A DNA stretch of 41,269 bases, from positions 1-41,269 of the forward strand of contig CAZRSF010000060.1 in NCBI GenBank assembly GCA_964602655.1, given 5' to 3'. The DNA comes from Moduliflexus sp964602655. GTDB lineage: Bacteria > Moduliflexota > Moduliflexia > Moduliflexales > Moduliflexaceae. How positions within the stretch are numbered: position 1 is the first letter of the stretch; each line of letters starts with the position of its first letter. A model generated the notes under the pieces. That model did no database searches. It had not been told where the DNA came from and saw only the letters and a program-made list of their open reading frames with translations. Shown here piece by piece: positions 1-7,923 of this stretch. Made by a program: the position numbers and the translations under genes.

Positions 1-2
1 AC

Positions 3-77
3 GAAAGATCAGAAAAGATACGAGACATTATCCGAGAGTTGAACTCGTTAATAAGGCGTGAGCGAGTACCAAAATAA
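3..77 (+). CDS. 3' end of an unidentified gene, cut by the window edge
   Basis: An open frame enters from the left edge and stops with TAA at 75-77, giving 24 residues, ERSEKIRDIIRELNSLIR followed by RERVPK. The stretch is charged and helix-forming, like the end of a coiled-coil protein. In several bacteria a zapA- or zapB-type cell-division gene precedes 6S RNA and rny, and such a C-terminus would fit, but the fragment is too short to assign. Its reality is inferred from the open frame and amphipathic pattern only. Confidence 0.4.
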   Translation, partial: ERSEKIRDIIRELNSLIRRERVPK

Positions 78-95
78 GAAAAGCATAAAAAACTA

Positions 96-123
96 TTGAC
101 AAGAGTTTGGCATCGGATAATAA
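96..123 (+). promoter_or_regulatory. Candidate sigma70 promoter upstream of 6S RNA
   Basis: TTGACA (96-101) is separated by 16 bases from TAATAA (118-123). Transcription would start near 130, about 125 bases before the apparent 5' end of mature 6S RNA, so it would make a precursor needing trimming. A closer -10-like TATTGT (246-251) has no good -35 element. Confidence 0.4.
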
Positions 124-254
124 AGAGAGACGAGAAGGGACACTGTCGTGGAAGTGATGATATTTCCCCTTTCCCTGGGTCAACAGAAAATTTAACGTCC
201 TGTGTTTATTGTCTGCTTCTCGGACTTCTGTTCTCTATATATATTTATTGTTAA

Positions 255-441
255 TTTCCCCTGCCGTGTTCGTGATGCTGTAAAACTCTTGAGCCTACCA
301 ACTTAAGCGAGGGAGTTTGAGACTGAAGTAGGACGTACATGCCCTGATGTTTTTGGGGACGTACAGAATCTTCGCGAGGACACCCACCTGGCGTAGCCAG
401 GTTCAAAGAGTTTGCTCCACACGGCACAGTGGTGGGGGATA
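255..441 (+). ncRNA. ssrS: 6S RNA
   Basis: 6S RNA mimics an open promoter and holds sigma70-type RNA polymerase in stationary phase. The 3' half carries the typical string GCGAGGACACCCACCTGG, then CCAGGTTCAAAGAGTT, then CACACGGCACAGTGG. The two ends pair as expected for the long closing helix: CCCC (258-261) with GGGG near 434-438, GCCGTGT (263-269) with ACACGGC (419-425), and AAACTCTT (283-290) with AAGAGTTT (406-413). The middle would form the large bubble and terminal hairpin. Length, about 187 nt, is normal. Its place upstream of rny matches what is known from Geobacter-like genomes. Ends are estimated from the pairing. Confidence 0.9.
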
Positions 442-686
442 TTTTATACGTTGTTGCCTGAGTGTATGGTGAAGAAGCTATAAAAGATCGTATGCGTTAG
501 GAGAAACATGGCGGATACGCATTCTTCGTCAAAAACAGTCACAGCGTTTTCGGTCGTTCGTCTTCGCTTTACTGCCCAATCTTTCCTCTTCTTTTTCTAT
601 TCGAGCACTATTCAGGATATTGGTCGCTGTGCCTCTTGTCGTTACCGAGGTTCAGCCATTGCGTTTTCAATAAGGGAGAAAGATTC

Positions 687-2243
687 ATGGCATGGGTTGT
701 CCTATCATTATTGGCTGGTGCGATTATTGGGGCTGGGATTGGCTATGTTCTGCGGAAAAAGTTTGTCGAGCAGAAAATGGCAAAAGCCAGAGTGCTTTCC
801 GCCCAAATTGTCGAAGATGCCAGAGCCGAGGCCGAAACCGAAAAAAAACGCATTATTCTGGAGGCGCGTGATGAATTATTCGACGCTCGAAGCGAATTTG
901 AGACGGAGCTAAAAGAACGACGCGCAGAACTCACCAAAATTGAAAATCGCCTGACACAAAAAGAAGACAATTTAGATCGAAAAGAAGTCCAACTCGGCAA
1001 ACGTGAAACGGAATTAACGAAGGCAGAACAACATGTTGGCGCACAGCAAGAGGAGTTAACGCGCGCTCAGGAATTGCATGCGTCATTAGTTCATCAGCAG
1101 CAAGAAACGCTGGAAAGAATTTCTTCCTTGACCGTTGAAGAAGCTCGGCAGACGCTTATCGATCAGATGACCGAAGACGCCCGCTATGAAGCGTCGAAAN
1201 NNNNNNNNNGGTTATACGAGGAAGCCAAGCAGACGGCAGATAAAAAAGCGAAAGAGATCATTATGACCTCGATCCAACGTTGCGCTGCTGATCATATTGC
1301 AGAAACAACGGTGTCGGTCGTTGATTTGCCGAATGACGATATGAAAGGCCGAATTATCGGTCGAGAAGGGCGTAATATTCGCACGTTCGAGACTGTTGCC
1401 GGTATAGACCTGATTATTGATGACACGCCGGGCGCAGTGATTTTATCAGGGTTTGACCCAATTAAGCGCGAAGTGGCTCGTATTTCTTTAGAACGCCTGA
1501 TTGCCGATGGGCGCATTCATCCCACGAGAATTGAAGAAATTGTCGCGAAAGTCCGTGAGGAAATGGACGACATCATTTATGAAGAGGGTGAAAAAGCCAC
1601 GTTTGACGCTGGGATTCATGGACTGCATCCTGAAGCGATTCGATTGTTAGGCAAATTGAAATTTCGGACGAGTTACACACAAAACGTCCTGCTCCATTCC
1701 AAAGAAGTGGCCTATATTGCTGGAATTATGGCGGCGGAATTAGGAGCAAACGTTCAGATTGCCAAGCGCGCCGGTTTGCTCCATGACATCGGCAAGGCCG
1801 TCAATCATGAAGTCGAGGGGGCACATGCCATGATTGGGGCGGAGTTGGCGCGAAAATATAATGAAAGCAAACGTGTGATTCATGCCATCGAAGCTCATCA
1901 TCATGATGTTGAGCCAACTTCGATAGAAGCGGTGATTATTTCCGCCGCTGATGCGTTGTCTGCCGCTCGCCCTGGCGCTCGACGGGAAATCCTTGAGTCG
2001 TATGTCAAACGGTTGCAAAAGTTAGAAGAAATCAGCAATTCCTTTCATGGCGTGGATACGTCGTATGCGATTCAGGCGGGACGTGAAATTCGCGTCATTG
2101 TCAACTATGAAAAAATTTCAGATGATGAGGCCGTCATGCTGGCGAGCGACATTGCCAAACGGATTGAAAAAGAAGTCGAGTATCCCGGTCAGATTAAAGT
2201 CACCGTGATTCGTGAAACGCGGTCGTTCACGTATGCGCGATAA
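687..2243 (+). CDS. rny: Ribonuclease Y
   Basis: Membrane-anchored endoribonuclease that starts mRNA decay in many bacteria. The 518-aa product has an N-terminal membrane helix (about residues 2-22), a long charged coiled coil (25-190), a KH RNA-binding domain with GRIIGREGRNIR, and an HD domain with the metal motif in LLHDIGKAVNHE; it ends at the usual family length. The chosen ATG has GGGAGA 7 bases upstream; an in-frame ATG at 636 would add 17 residues with no family match. A 10-base N gap (1200-1209) falls in the coiled coil; the frame continues correctly across it and comparison with remembered homologues suggests about the right number of bases. The ymdB-like gene follows after 15 bases, so the two are probably cotranscribed. 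Confidence 0.95.
   Translation: MAWVVLSLLAGAIIGAGIGYVLRKKFVEQKMAKARVLSAQIVEDARAEAETEKKRIILEARDELFDARSEFETELKERRAELTKIENRLTQKEDNLDRKEVQLGKRETELTKAEQHVGAQQEELTRAQELHASLVHQQQETLERISSLTVEEARQTLIDQMTEDARYEASKXXXXLYEEAKQTADKKAKEIIMTSIQRCAADHIAETTVSVVDLPNDDMKGRIIGREGRNIRTFETVAGIDLIIDDTPGAVILSGFDPIKREVARISLERLIADGRIHPTRIEEIVAKVREEMDDIIYEEGEKATFDAGIHGLHPEAIRLLGKLKFRTSYTQNVLLHSKEVAYIAGIMAAELGANVQIAKRAGLLHDIGKAVNHEVEGAHAMIGAELARKYNESKRVIHAIEAHHHDVEPTSIEAVIISAADALSAARPGARREILESYVKRLQKLEEISNSFHGVDTSYAIQAGREIRVIVNYEKISDDEAVMLASDIAKRIEKEVEYPGQIKVTVIRETRSFTYAR
1200..1209. other. Assembly gap (10 N) inside rny
   Basis: Ten undetermined bases interrupt the coiled-coil part of rny. The frame is kept, so the gap size may be close to correct, although 10 is also a common fixed scaffold-gap length. 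Confidence 0.99.
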
Positions 2244-2258
2244 CAAAGAGAGTGCTCT

Positions 2259-3062
2259 TTGAGTTTGACGACGATTATATTTATTGGCGATGTTGTCGGG
2301 AAAGCCGGGAGAAGGGCTATCAAAACGCTTGTTCCGGCGCTGAAAAATGAATACCACGCTCATCTTGTCGTGGCAAATGGCGAAAATGCGGCAGGCGGAT
2401 TCGGCTTGACGGCTGGCATTGCAGATGATTTATTTGCCGCAGGCATTGATGTGTTGACTTCGGGCAATCACATCTGGCAGCAAAAAGACATTCTTGATTA
2501 CATTGTTCGACAGTCGCGTTTGATTCGCCCATTGAATTGCTCGCCAGACGCGCCGGGGGCTGGGAGTTGTCTGGTGACGGCGTCGAATGGCGTTCGCGTT
2601 GCGGTGATTAATTTGTTAGGCCGTGTCTTCTTAGATGGGTATAGCTGTCCATTTCGCGCGGTGATCAGCGAGATTGAACGTTTACAGGAAGAACAGGCGC
2701 TGATGTTAGTGGATTTCCATGCGGAAGCGACTGCGGAAAAACGCGCGTTAGGTTGGTTTCTCGATGCAAAGGTGAGCGCCGTCTTAGGAACGCATACACA
2801 TGTGCAGACCGCGGACGAACAAATTCTTCCGAAAGGGACAGCATACATCACGGATGTTGGCATGACAGGTTCGATGGATTCTGTGATTGGGGTCAAAAAA
2901 GAACTGGCGATTCGAAAATTTTTGACGGCGATGCCGGTTCGATTTGAGGCCGCGGAGTCAATGCCGGAACTCAACGGCGTGGTCATGACGTTTGATGTCG
3001 AAACGCGTAAGGCGCTGAGCATCGAGCGCATCAGTCGTCCATTACACGCAAACGTGAGCTAA
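2259..3062 (+). CDS. ymdB: YmdB-family metallophosphoesterase
   Basis: Calcineurin-like phosphoesterase of the TIGR00282/YmdB family. Bacillus YmdB hydrolyses 2',3'-cyclic nucleotides and affects biofilm and motility decisions. The 267-aa protein shows the metal-site motifs in order: IFIGDVVGKAGR at the N-terminus, VANGENAAGG, TSGNHIW, DFHAEATAEK and GTHTHVQTADE. It begins with TTG, the first in-frame start after rny, preceded by a weak purine-rich AAAGAGAG. Pairing with rny is conserved in many phyla and suggests a shared role in RNA turnover. The biochemical role here is inferred from the family. Confidence 0.9.
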   Translation: MSLTTIIFIGDVVGKAGRRAIKTLVPALKNEYHAHLVVANGENAAGGFGLTAGIADDLFAAGIDVLTSGNHIWQQKDILDYIVRQSRLIRPLNCSPDAPGAGSCLVTASNGVRVAVINLLGRVFLDGYSCPFRAVISEIERLQEEQALMLVDFHAEATAEKRALGWFLDAKVSAVLGTHTHVQTADEQILPKGTAYITDVGMTGSMDSVIGVKKELAIRKFLTAMPVRFEAAESMPELNGVVMTFDVETRKALSIERISRPLHANVS

Positions 3063-3460
3063 AAAAGGAGGGAGTGCGATATCGAGAGGAAATGTAACCT
3101 AACGATGTGACCGATTGAAATGAATTATACATGGTCACAATATTCTGAAAACAAGCAAAAAACAAGGATAGAGACTCAGGTTTATCAATATTGCATCAGT
3201 AAATATATGCGAGATTCATGTTATGGGGGGAGACTATTCTAAAGCATAACAGCGTCAAGTGAATCTCTTCATCTATAAAAGCGTTCAGGCAATTGACCTG
3301 AATCCCTGAGTATTCTATGAACAAGAGCCGCATTCTTTGAATCAATATCAGTGGCTCGGTCGTATCAGTCAAACACAACTATTACTGAAACATAAACAAA
3401 TAAAAGTAACCAAGCCGTTCAGCAGTTCGAACGTTGTGATATTAAGGAGGGACTGTTTCG
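3063..3460. other. 398-base intergenic region with hairpins and carD promoter
   Basis: AT-rich, with no convincing gene. It contains a 7-bp hairpin (TGTGACC near 3106-3112 with GGTCACA near 3133-3139), a larger two-part stem (GAGATTCA 3211-3218 with TGAATCTC 3260-3267, and GTTATG 3220-3225 with CATAAC 3245-3250), and the promoter described separately. Neither hairpin ends in a T tract. A 60-codon minus-strand ORF here has no coding character. Confidence 0.6.
3293..3321 (+). promoter_or_regulatory. Candidate carD promoter
   Basis: TTGACC (3293-3298), 17-base spacer, TATGAA (3316-3321). Transcription would begin near 3328 and leave a leader of about 130 bases before carD. A 6-bp inverted repeat (TTCAGG/CCTGAA) overlaps the -35 box and could be an operator, but this is speculative. 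Confidence 0.5.
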
Positions 3461-3943
3461 ATGTTTAATGTTGGAGATAAAGTCGTATACCCGTCTCATG
3501 GAGTGGGGCGTATTGAAGCGATTGAAGAAAAAGAAGTTGCCGGACAAAAAATAAAATGCTACGTGTTGAGCATTATCGGCAAAGAACTGAAAATTATCGT
3601 CCCGATGTTTAACTCGCAAAAAGTCGGTTTGCGGCAGATTATCCAGGAAGACGAAGTGGATAAAGTGTTTGACATCCTGCGCGACGAAATCAATAACATG
3701 CCGCCGAAATGGAACAAACGCTACACCTTCAACCTTGATAAAATCAGAACCGGTTCGATTTACGAAATCGCGGAAGTCTTCAAAAATCTGACGCGCCTCG
3801 GTCAGCGAAAAGAACTGTCTTTTGGCGAGCGTAAAATGTTGGATAGCACCAAAGAACTGATTGTGATCGAAATTGCGCATTCCAAAAAAATCGGAACGTC
3901 TCAGGCTGAAAATTTGATTAATGCCTGTTGCGTTGCCGCGTAA
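3461..3943 (+). CDS. carD: CarD/CdnL-family RNA polymerase-binding regulator
   Basis: Transcription factor that binds the RNA polymerase beta subunit and stabilises open complexes, notably at rRNA promoters. The 160-aa protein opens with MFNVGDKVVYPSHGVGRIEAIE, the classic CarD_CdnL_TRCF Tudor-like domain (about residues 1-65), followed by the alpha-helical DNA-contacting half (about 70-160). Length is normal for CdnL-type proteins. The start is fixed by AAGGAGGG eight or nine bases upstream. It is followed by a strong terminator, then a PIN/TRAM gene, an arrangement common in bacteria. Confidence 0.93.
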   Translation: MFNVGDKVVYPSHGVGRIEAIEEKEVAGQKIKCYVLSIIGKELKIIVPMFNSQKVGLRQIIQEDEVDKVFDILRDEINNMPPKWNKRYTFNLDKIRTGSIYEIAEVFKNLTRLGQRKELSFGERKMLDSTKELIVIEIAHSKKIGTSQAENLINACCVAA

Positions 3944-3997
3944 ATTGTGCGATATGCATCCCTTTCAGCGGATGTTGCTGGTCGTCTAAGATGAGTG

Positions 3998-4036
3998 GAC
4001 GTGTTTGGACATGTATCCAAACACGTCTTATTTTAT
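3998..4036 (+). terminator. Rho-independent terminator after carD
   Basis: Perfect 12-bp stem (GACGTGTTTGGA 3998-4009 with TCCAAACACGTC 4016-4027), 6-base loop, then TTATTTTAT. Confidence 0.9.
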
Positions 4037-4081
4037 GCGACCTGATTGCAGGAAAACGATACGTATGTATTTCCTCTCCTG

Positions 4082-4112
4082 TTGGCGTCATGCAGGACGA
4101 ATCCCGTATAAT
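4082..4112 (+). promoter_or_regulatory. Candidate promoter of the PIN/TRAM gene
   Basis: A perfect TATAAT (4107-4112) lies between the carD terminator and the next gene. The best -35 is TTGGCG (4082-4087) with a long 19-base spacer. A start near 4119 would leave only about 24 bases before the GTG start codon. Confidence 0.5.
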
Positions 4113-4142
4113 TCATGAACTGTTACTTCTGGTAAAAGCGCC

Positions 4143-5156
4143 GTGACCTCAAAAATTATTCTTCGAGTAAGTATTCTTGTGTTGTTTGGCCTGATCGGAT
4201 ATTCCATTGGCATGTTCGGATTTCATACGTCAGAAGCCACGGTGTTTGGGGCGATTTGGGGGCTGACAATCGGTTTGTTGACCATTCTGTCGGAATTGAT
4301 TCTGCTCAGACTTCCTTCTTTAGCCATCTTAGGCGGATTGATCGGGGGAATGCTTGGCCTGATTTTAGCGAATCTGTTGACAGGTTCTTCCTTATTTCTC
4401 CATCTTCCGATTGCCCCTTTTACATCATATATCCGTACTTCGTTGACGATTCTTTTTTTTCTTGTCGGGCTGATGGTCGGTGTTCAACGGATTCAATCGT
4501 TGACGCTGCAATCGCTCCGTCGCCTGTTTACAGAGCAGACGTCAGATAAAGACTATAAAATTCTGGATACCAGCGTGATTATTGATGGACGAATTGCCGA
4601 TATTTCAGAAACCGGATTTTTGCAAGGCGTGTTAGTCATTCCGCAGTTCATCCTCCAGGAATTGCAGCATATTGCCGATTCTCCCGATCCGATCAAGCGT
4701 AATCGCGGGCGACGCGGGCTGGAAATTCTACATAAAATTCAAAAGCGCGTGGATATTCAGGTGGAAATCCACGAACGCGATTTCCCGAAAATCAAAGAAA
4801 TTGACGCCAAACTTGTAGAATTGGGCAAATACCTGCAAGCCAAACTGATTACGAATGATTTTAATTTGAATAAAGTTGCTGAATTGCAAGGCGTGCCGGT
4901 TTTAAACGTCAATCAGCTTGCGAACGCGCTAAAACCAGTGGTTCTGCCTGGCGAAGTAATGGAAGTGCTTGTGCTGAAAGAGGGCAAAGAATACGGACAG
5001 GGGATTGCGTATCTTGATGACGGCACCATGATCGTGATTGACAATGCGAAAAAACTCATCGGCAAGACGGTCGGCGTCGCTGTGACCAGCGTATTGCAAA
5101 CCACCGCCGGACGCATGATTTTCGGTCAACTTGCCGCCAAAGACGCCATGCGTTGA
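4143..5156 (+). CDS. Membrane PIN/TRAM-domain protein (YacL family)
   Basis: Putative membrane-bound nuclease or RNA-binding protein. The 337-aa product has four predicted membrane helices (residues about 5-125, e.g. LVLFGLIGYSIGMFGF and LTILFFLVGLMVGV), a PIN nuclease domain starting at ILDTSVIIDGRIADI with the first acidic residue of the active site, and a C-terminal TRAM domain (about 265-330). It starts with GTG; there is no strong ribosome-binding site. This architecture next to carD is widespread. The cellular substrate is unknown for the family. Confidence 0.85.
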   Translation: MTSKIILRVSILVLFGLIGYSIGMFGFHTSEATVFGAIWGLTIGLLTILSELILLRLPSLAILGGLIGGMLGLILANLLTGSSLFLHLPIAPFTSYIRTSLTILFFLVGLMVGVQRIQSLTLQSLRRLFTEQTSDKDYKILDTSVIIDGRIADISETGFLQGVLVIPQFILQELQHIADSPDPIKRNRGRRGLEILHKIQKRVDIQVEIHERDFPKIKEIDAKLVELGKYLQAKLITNDFNLNKVAELQGVPVLNVNQLANALKPVVLPGEVMEVLVLKEGKEYGQGIAYLDDGTMIVIDNAKKLIGKTVGVAVTSVLQTTAGRMIFGQLAAKDAMR

Positions 5157-5195
5157 AATGTACGCCGAAACTGCGTTTCGGCGTACATTATTTTC
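5157..5195 (+). terminator. Terminator between convergent genes
   Basis: Perfect 15-bp inverted repeat (5157-5171 with 5175-5189), 3-base loop TGC, then ATTTTC. It begins immediately after the PIN/TRAM stop codon and can end transcription from the left; the minus-strand side lacks a clear T run. Confidence 0.9.
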
Positions 5196-5205
5196 GAGGC
5201 GCTCT

Positions 5206-5619
5206 TTACGACTCGTCGAAGATGCGCTGAATTTCTGCCATAAGCGCCTGTTCTTGTTCTGCCATGCCATCCGAAGTCAACAAATCGTTCAACACGATGA
5301 GCGCCCCTTGCTTTCCATGAACATTGCCAAATCGTTCCGTAATGCTTTGCAGTAACGCGTTGCGTTTTTCTGCGCTTTCTTCAGCGCTTCTGACGCGGTG
5401 AATCGCGGCAGAAAGATAGGCGCCGGGAGACGTCGGCGAATCCCAGACCAATTCCTCGACTTCATCGTCAAGAAACTGATTCTCCGCGAGCGACAGCGTA
5501 TGATCCGCGTACATGCCAAGCAGCAGCAAATCAATCAATGCCTCGCGCTGTGGTTGTGTAAAAGGCTGTTCCTGAACAACGTCTTGACTGAAGATACGCT
5601 TTAACAAATCAATCATCAT
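5206..5619 (-). CDS. TerB-like protein
   Basis: A 137-aa all-helical protein resembling the TerB/DUF533 fold: repeated helices with LIDLLLLGMYADHTLSLAE and a matching second half, LIVLNDLLTSDGMAEQEQ. TerB-type domains bind metal through acidic residues and occur in tellurite-resistance and chaperone-related proteins; no specific function can be assigned. The start is one of two adjacent ATGs (5619 or 5616) behind AAGGAG; the ATG at 5616 has the better spacing. A longer in-frame extension to 5733 overlaps the end of the subtilase gene and is unlikely. It is the last of four co-oriented genes starting at 8316. Confidence 0.75.
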   Translation of the reverse strand: MMIDLLKRIFSQDVVQEQPFTQPQREALIDLLLLGMYADHTLSLAENQFLDDEVEELVWDSPTSPGAYLSAAIHRVRSAEESAEKRNALLQSITERFGNVHGKQGALIVLNDLLTSDGMAEQEQALMAEIQRIFDES

Positions 5620-5681
5620 GTTCTCCTTGTTATCGAATCCACTCGGTGCGATAGATCGCCCACTCCTCGGAAGTCTTTGCG

Positions 5682-7103
5682 TTACTGTGGCTGGAGTATT
5701 TTCTGACATTGCGCCCGACGAAAATGGATACACTGTTCATACACGCTGTTGCAGACGCCTTCGTCATAATGCGGGCAAAACATGTTTAAGGTCGCCGGGC
5801 AGGTGTTCGCCGCCGATTCGACCTCGTTGACATTTTGTGCCGCCATTGCCACAGCTTGCGTGGATTTCTTCTTGAATTGGGGCAGATGAAAGAAACGTCT
5901 GGGCGGCTGAACGGCAGAGATGGATTTCTGAAAATGAATGACGCCGCTCCCTTGCGCCATGCGGTTTTCGCCAAGATCGACACATCCCCGCACCAGAGCC
6001 TCTTTGATCGCGGCTGGTGTTGGTTTGCCGAAACGCTTGACATGCCGGAATGTTTGGATCAAGAGCGCGACCATACCGGTCACATGCGGCGCGGCCATGC
6101 TGGTGCCGCTCATCTCGCCGTATTCGTCATGCGGCTGCGGCGCGCGAATCTGATGCCCCGGCGCGACGACTTCGGGCTTATTCGGCTGGCGCGACGATCC
6201 GCGGCTGCTGAACGAAATCACTTTGAACGGGGCAGTTTTCGTACACGCGCCGACTGTAATGACATCTTTCGCGTTGCCGGGGCAGGAAATCGAGCCTAAC
6301 GCCGGGCCTTCGTTGCCTGCCGACGTTACGACGACGATCCCTTTTGCAACGGCTTTATTCGCCATCGCGCACATCACACACGTTCCATCCGTACACCAGC
6401 GAGCGCCGAGACTCATATTCATCACGTGAACGTTCTGCTTCATTGCCCACTGCATACCGTCAAGCACGGACTTTCGCGTCCCGCGTCCGTCCTCTCCCAA
6501 GACTTTCACATCATACAACAAGGCTTTCGGCGCGACGCCCGTATTGCGATAGCCCGACATTTTCCCGGAACCAGCAATAATTCCGGCGACATGCGTTCCA
6601 TGCTCGATTCCTTTCGATTTTCTGTCGCCGCTGAAATTTTTGCGCGTTTTGACGCGCCAGCCGAAATCGGGATGAAGCCAATCGATCCCGCTATCAATGA
6701 CCGCCACTTTGACGCGGTTTCCTGCGATCTTTTTGCCGCGAATGTTGAACGGGATTTCGACGCGTTCCGCCCCCATAACGACCGGCACGCTTTCGTACAG
6801 CGTCGTTTTGACTTCGGCATTCGCGTCATACACATGCAGCGCGCACGACGCGGCGGCCATCGCTTCGACTTTATCTACGGGCAATTCGGCGTAAATCGTG
6901 TTGATTTCGGGATAGAGTTTGAGCTTTTTGCCGCCGTGCTTTTTGATCGCTTTTTTCAACTCTTTGAGAGTTTGCCCGTTGGTCGCTTCGATGAGTGTTT
7001 CGACATGTTTTTTCCGTGCGCGCAGGAAGCCGAAGAGCGCCGGTTTACCATCTACGGTAGCCGTCTCGATTTTTGCCAGTAACGACGCCTCAATATCTGC
7101 CAT
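5682..7103 (-). CDS. Cytoplasmic subtilisin-like serine protease (S8) with C-terminal cysteine motif
   Basis: Serine endopeptidase of family S8. The 473-aa sequence has the full catalytic set: D137 in VAVIDSGID, H168 in EHGTHVAG, N264 in SAGNEG (oxyanion hole) and S335 in SGTSMAAPH. There is no signal peptide or transmembrane helix, so it is probably intracellular. Residues 1-125 resemble an I9-type inhibitor prodomain. After the catalytic domain, a linker (about 395-430) leads to a cysteine-rich tail: C435, C443, C451, C458 and C466, with FCPHY at 442-446. The same spacing occurs in the small protein encoded at 7924-8316. Extra cysteines at 237, 242 and 245 lie within the protease domain. 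The start ATG has only a weak Shine-Dalgarno sequence and follows a hairpin repeat. Confidence 0.92.
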   Translation of the reverse strand: MADIEASLLAKIETATVDGKPALFGFLRARKKHVETLIEATNGQTLKELKKAIKKHGGKKLKLYPEINTIYAELPVDKVEAMAAASCALHVYDANAEVKTTLYESVPVVMGAERVEIPFNIRGKKIAGNRVKVAVIDSGIDWLHPDFGWRVKTRKNFSGDRKSKGIEHGTHVAGIIAGSGKMSGYRNTGVAPKALLYDVKVLGEDGRGTRKSVLDGMQWAMKQNVHVMNMSLGARWCTDGTCVMCAMANKAVAKGIVVVTSAGNEGPALGSISCPGNAKDVITVGACTKTAPFKVISFSSRGSSRQPNKPEVVAPGHQIRAPQPHDEYGEMSGTSMAAPHVTGMVALLIQTFRHVKRFGKPTPAAIKEALVRGCVDLGENRMAQGSGVIHFQKSISAVQPPRRFFHLPQFKKKSTQAVAMAAQNVNEVESAANTCPATLNMFCPHYDEGVCNSVYEQCIHFRRAQCQKILQPQ

Positions 7104-7118
7104 ATCATACCAGGTTTC

Positions 7119-7151
7119 AGCCCTGTCAGGGTTTAAAACCCTGACAGGGCT
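7119..7151. repeat. Dispersed hairpin repeat, CCCTG(C/T)CAGGG family, copy A
   Basis: Perfect palindrome with 16-base arms (7119-7134 and 7136-7151) built on CCCTGTCAGGGTTT. It lies between the HExxH membrane protein and the subtilase and may act as a terminator or mRNA-stabilising hairpin. Related copies are at 10261, 16782 and 25624. Confidence 0.85.
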
Positions 7152-7156
7152 ATTAT

Positions 7157-7816
7157 TTACACGAACAGCCGCAATGCCCCGCGCACCAAAAAGCCGAGCG
7201 CGTCGCCGAAATCGCCATAGACTAACACGCCGAGCACGACGCCCAAAAAGATGATGTTGCCGAGCAAAATAAACGCGGTGGAAAAATATTCGCCATGCTT
7301 CTGAATATCGGCCTGATGAAAGCCGAATTCAAGCATTGTCGTCAACAGGTGATACATCGTCGTCACGCCGATCAGGAAGAAAAACGCCGGGCGCATTCGC
7401 TCGTCAATCAGAGGGAACAGCGCAAACGCAAACACGGTCAACGTGGGGATAAAATACGGCGCAAGGCTGAAAAAGACGCTGATCACGTTCGTCAACGCGC
7501 CGCGCCCTTCCACGCCGACCACGACCTGCCCTTCGACATGTTTGCGCGGCGACACCTGAAAACGCAGCGTTTTCAGGAAAAATATCTTTGCCATCAATAT
7601 GTGGGTTAACTCGTGTTCGAAGACGGCAAAACGATACAAAAATCGTTTTCTGAACAGCAGCCAGATCGCGAAAAATGCCAGTCCGCCATAGCAGAAGAGT
7701 TTCATCGAGGCCGGAAACGCGGCAATATCCGGCGAGAGTTCGAGAATTTCCCGCATATAGCCGATGGAAAGTGCGACCAACAAGACAAACACCAATAATT
7801 TGAGCAGTTTCATCAT
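7157..7816 (-). CDS. Putative HExxH membrane metallopeptidase (M50-like)
   Basis: A 219-aa integral membrane protein with about five or six hydrophobic segments. HELTH at residues 68-72, at the edge of the second or third helix, matches the HExxH zinc motif of membrane metalloproteases of the M50/site-2 type; a later HQADIQKHG may supply another ligand, although the classic NPDG/LDG motif is not evident. The start is taken at the tandem ATG (7816 or 7813), because the 37 upstream in-frame codons translate a dispersed repeat (the VRPEPVEG/FDKLTTNG sequence seen in many genomes). It lies between a tail-anchored cysteine-motif protein and the subtilase, suggesting a common proteolytic role. Protease activity is inferred. 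Confidence 0.65.
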   Translation of the reverse strand: MMKLLKLLVFVLLVALSIGYMREILELSPDIAAFPASMKLFCYGGLAFFAIWLLFRKRFLYRFAVFEHELTHILMAKIFFLKTLRFQVSPRKHVEGQVVVGVEGRGALTNVISVFFSLAPYFIPTLTVFAFALFPLIDERMRPAFFFLIGVTTMYHLLTTMLEFGFHQADIQKHGEYFSTAFILLGNIIFLGVVLGVLVYGDFGDALGFLVRGALRLFV

Positions 7817-7839
7817 TCGTTCACTTATATCGAGGTTTC

Positions 7840-7903
7840 CGTTCGTGGTGAGCTTGTCGAACCACGAACACCGTTCCCCTTCGACAGGCTCAGGGCGAAC
7901 GGG
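7840..7903. repeat. REP-like double hairpin (VRPEPVEG/FDKLTTNG type)
   Basis: Two adjacent imperfect hairpins: TTCGTGGT...ACCACGAA (7842-7868), then a CGTTC/GAACG-flanked half containing TTCGACAGGCTCAGGG. Translated, this element gives the VRPEPVEG and FDKLTTNG strings known as repeats in many unrelated bacterial genomes. It separates the genes at 7157 and 7924. Confidence 0.8.
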
Positions 7904-7923
7904 AATAGCCCTGCCCCCGCTTG

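Noticed and set aside
508..912. 134-codon ORF upstream of and overlapping rny, with a good AGGAG before its ATG
   Set aside because: More than half of it is an out-of-frame reading of rny and the composition is not protein-like. A short leader peptide cannot be excluded, but there is no support beyond the ribosome-binding site.
3928..4146. 72-codon ORF between carD and the PIN/TRAM gene
   Set aside because: It runs through the strong carD terminator hairpin and has no recognisable features.
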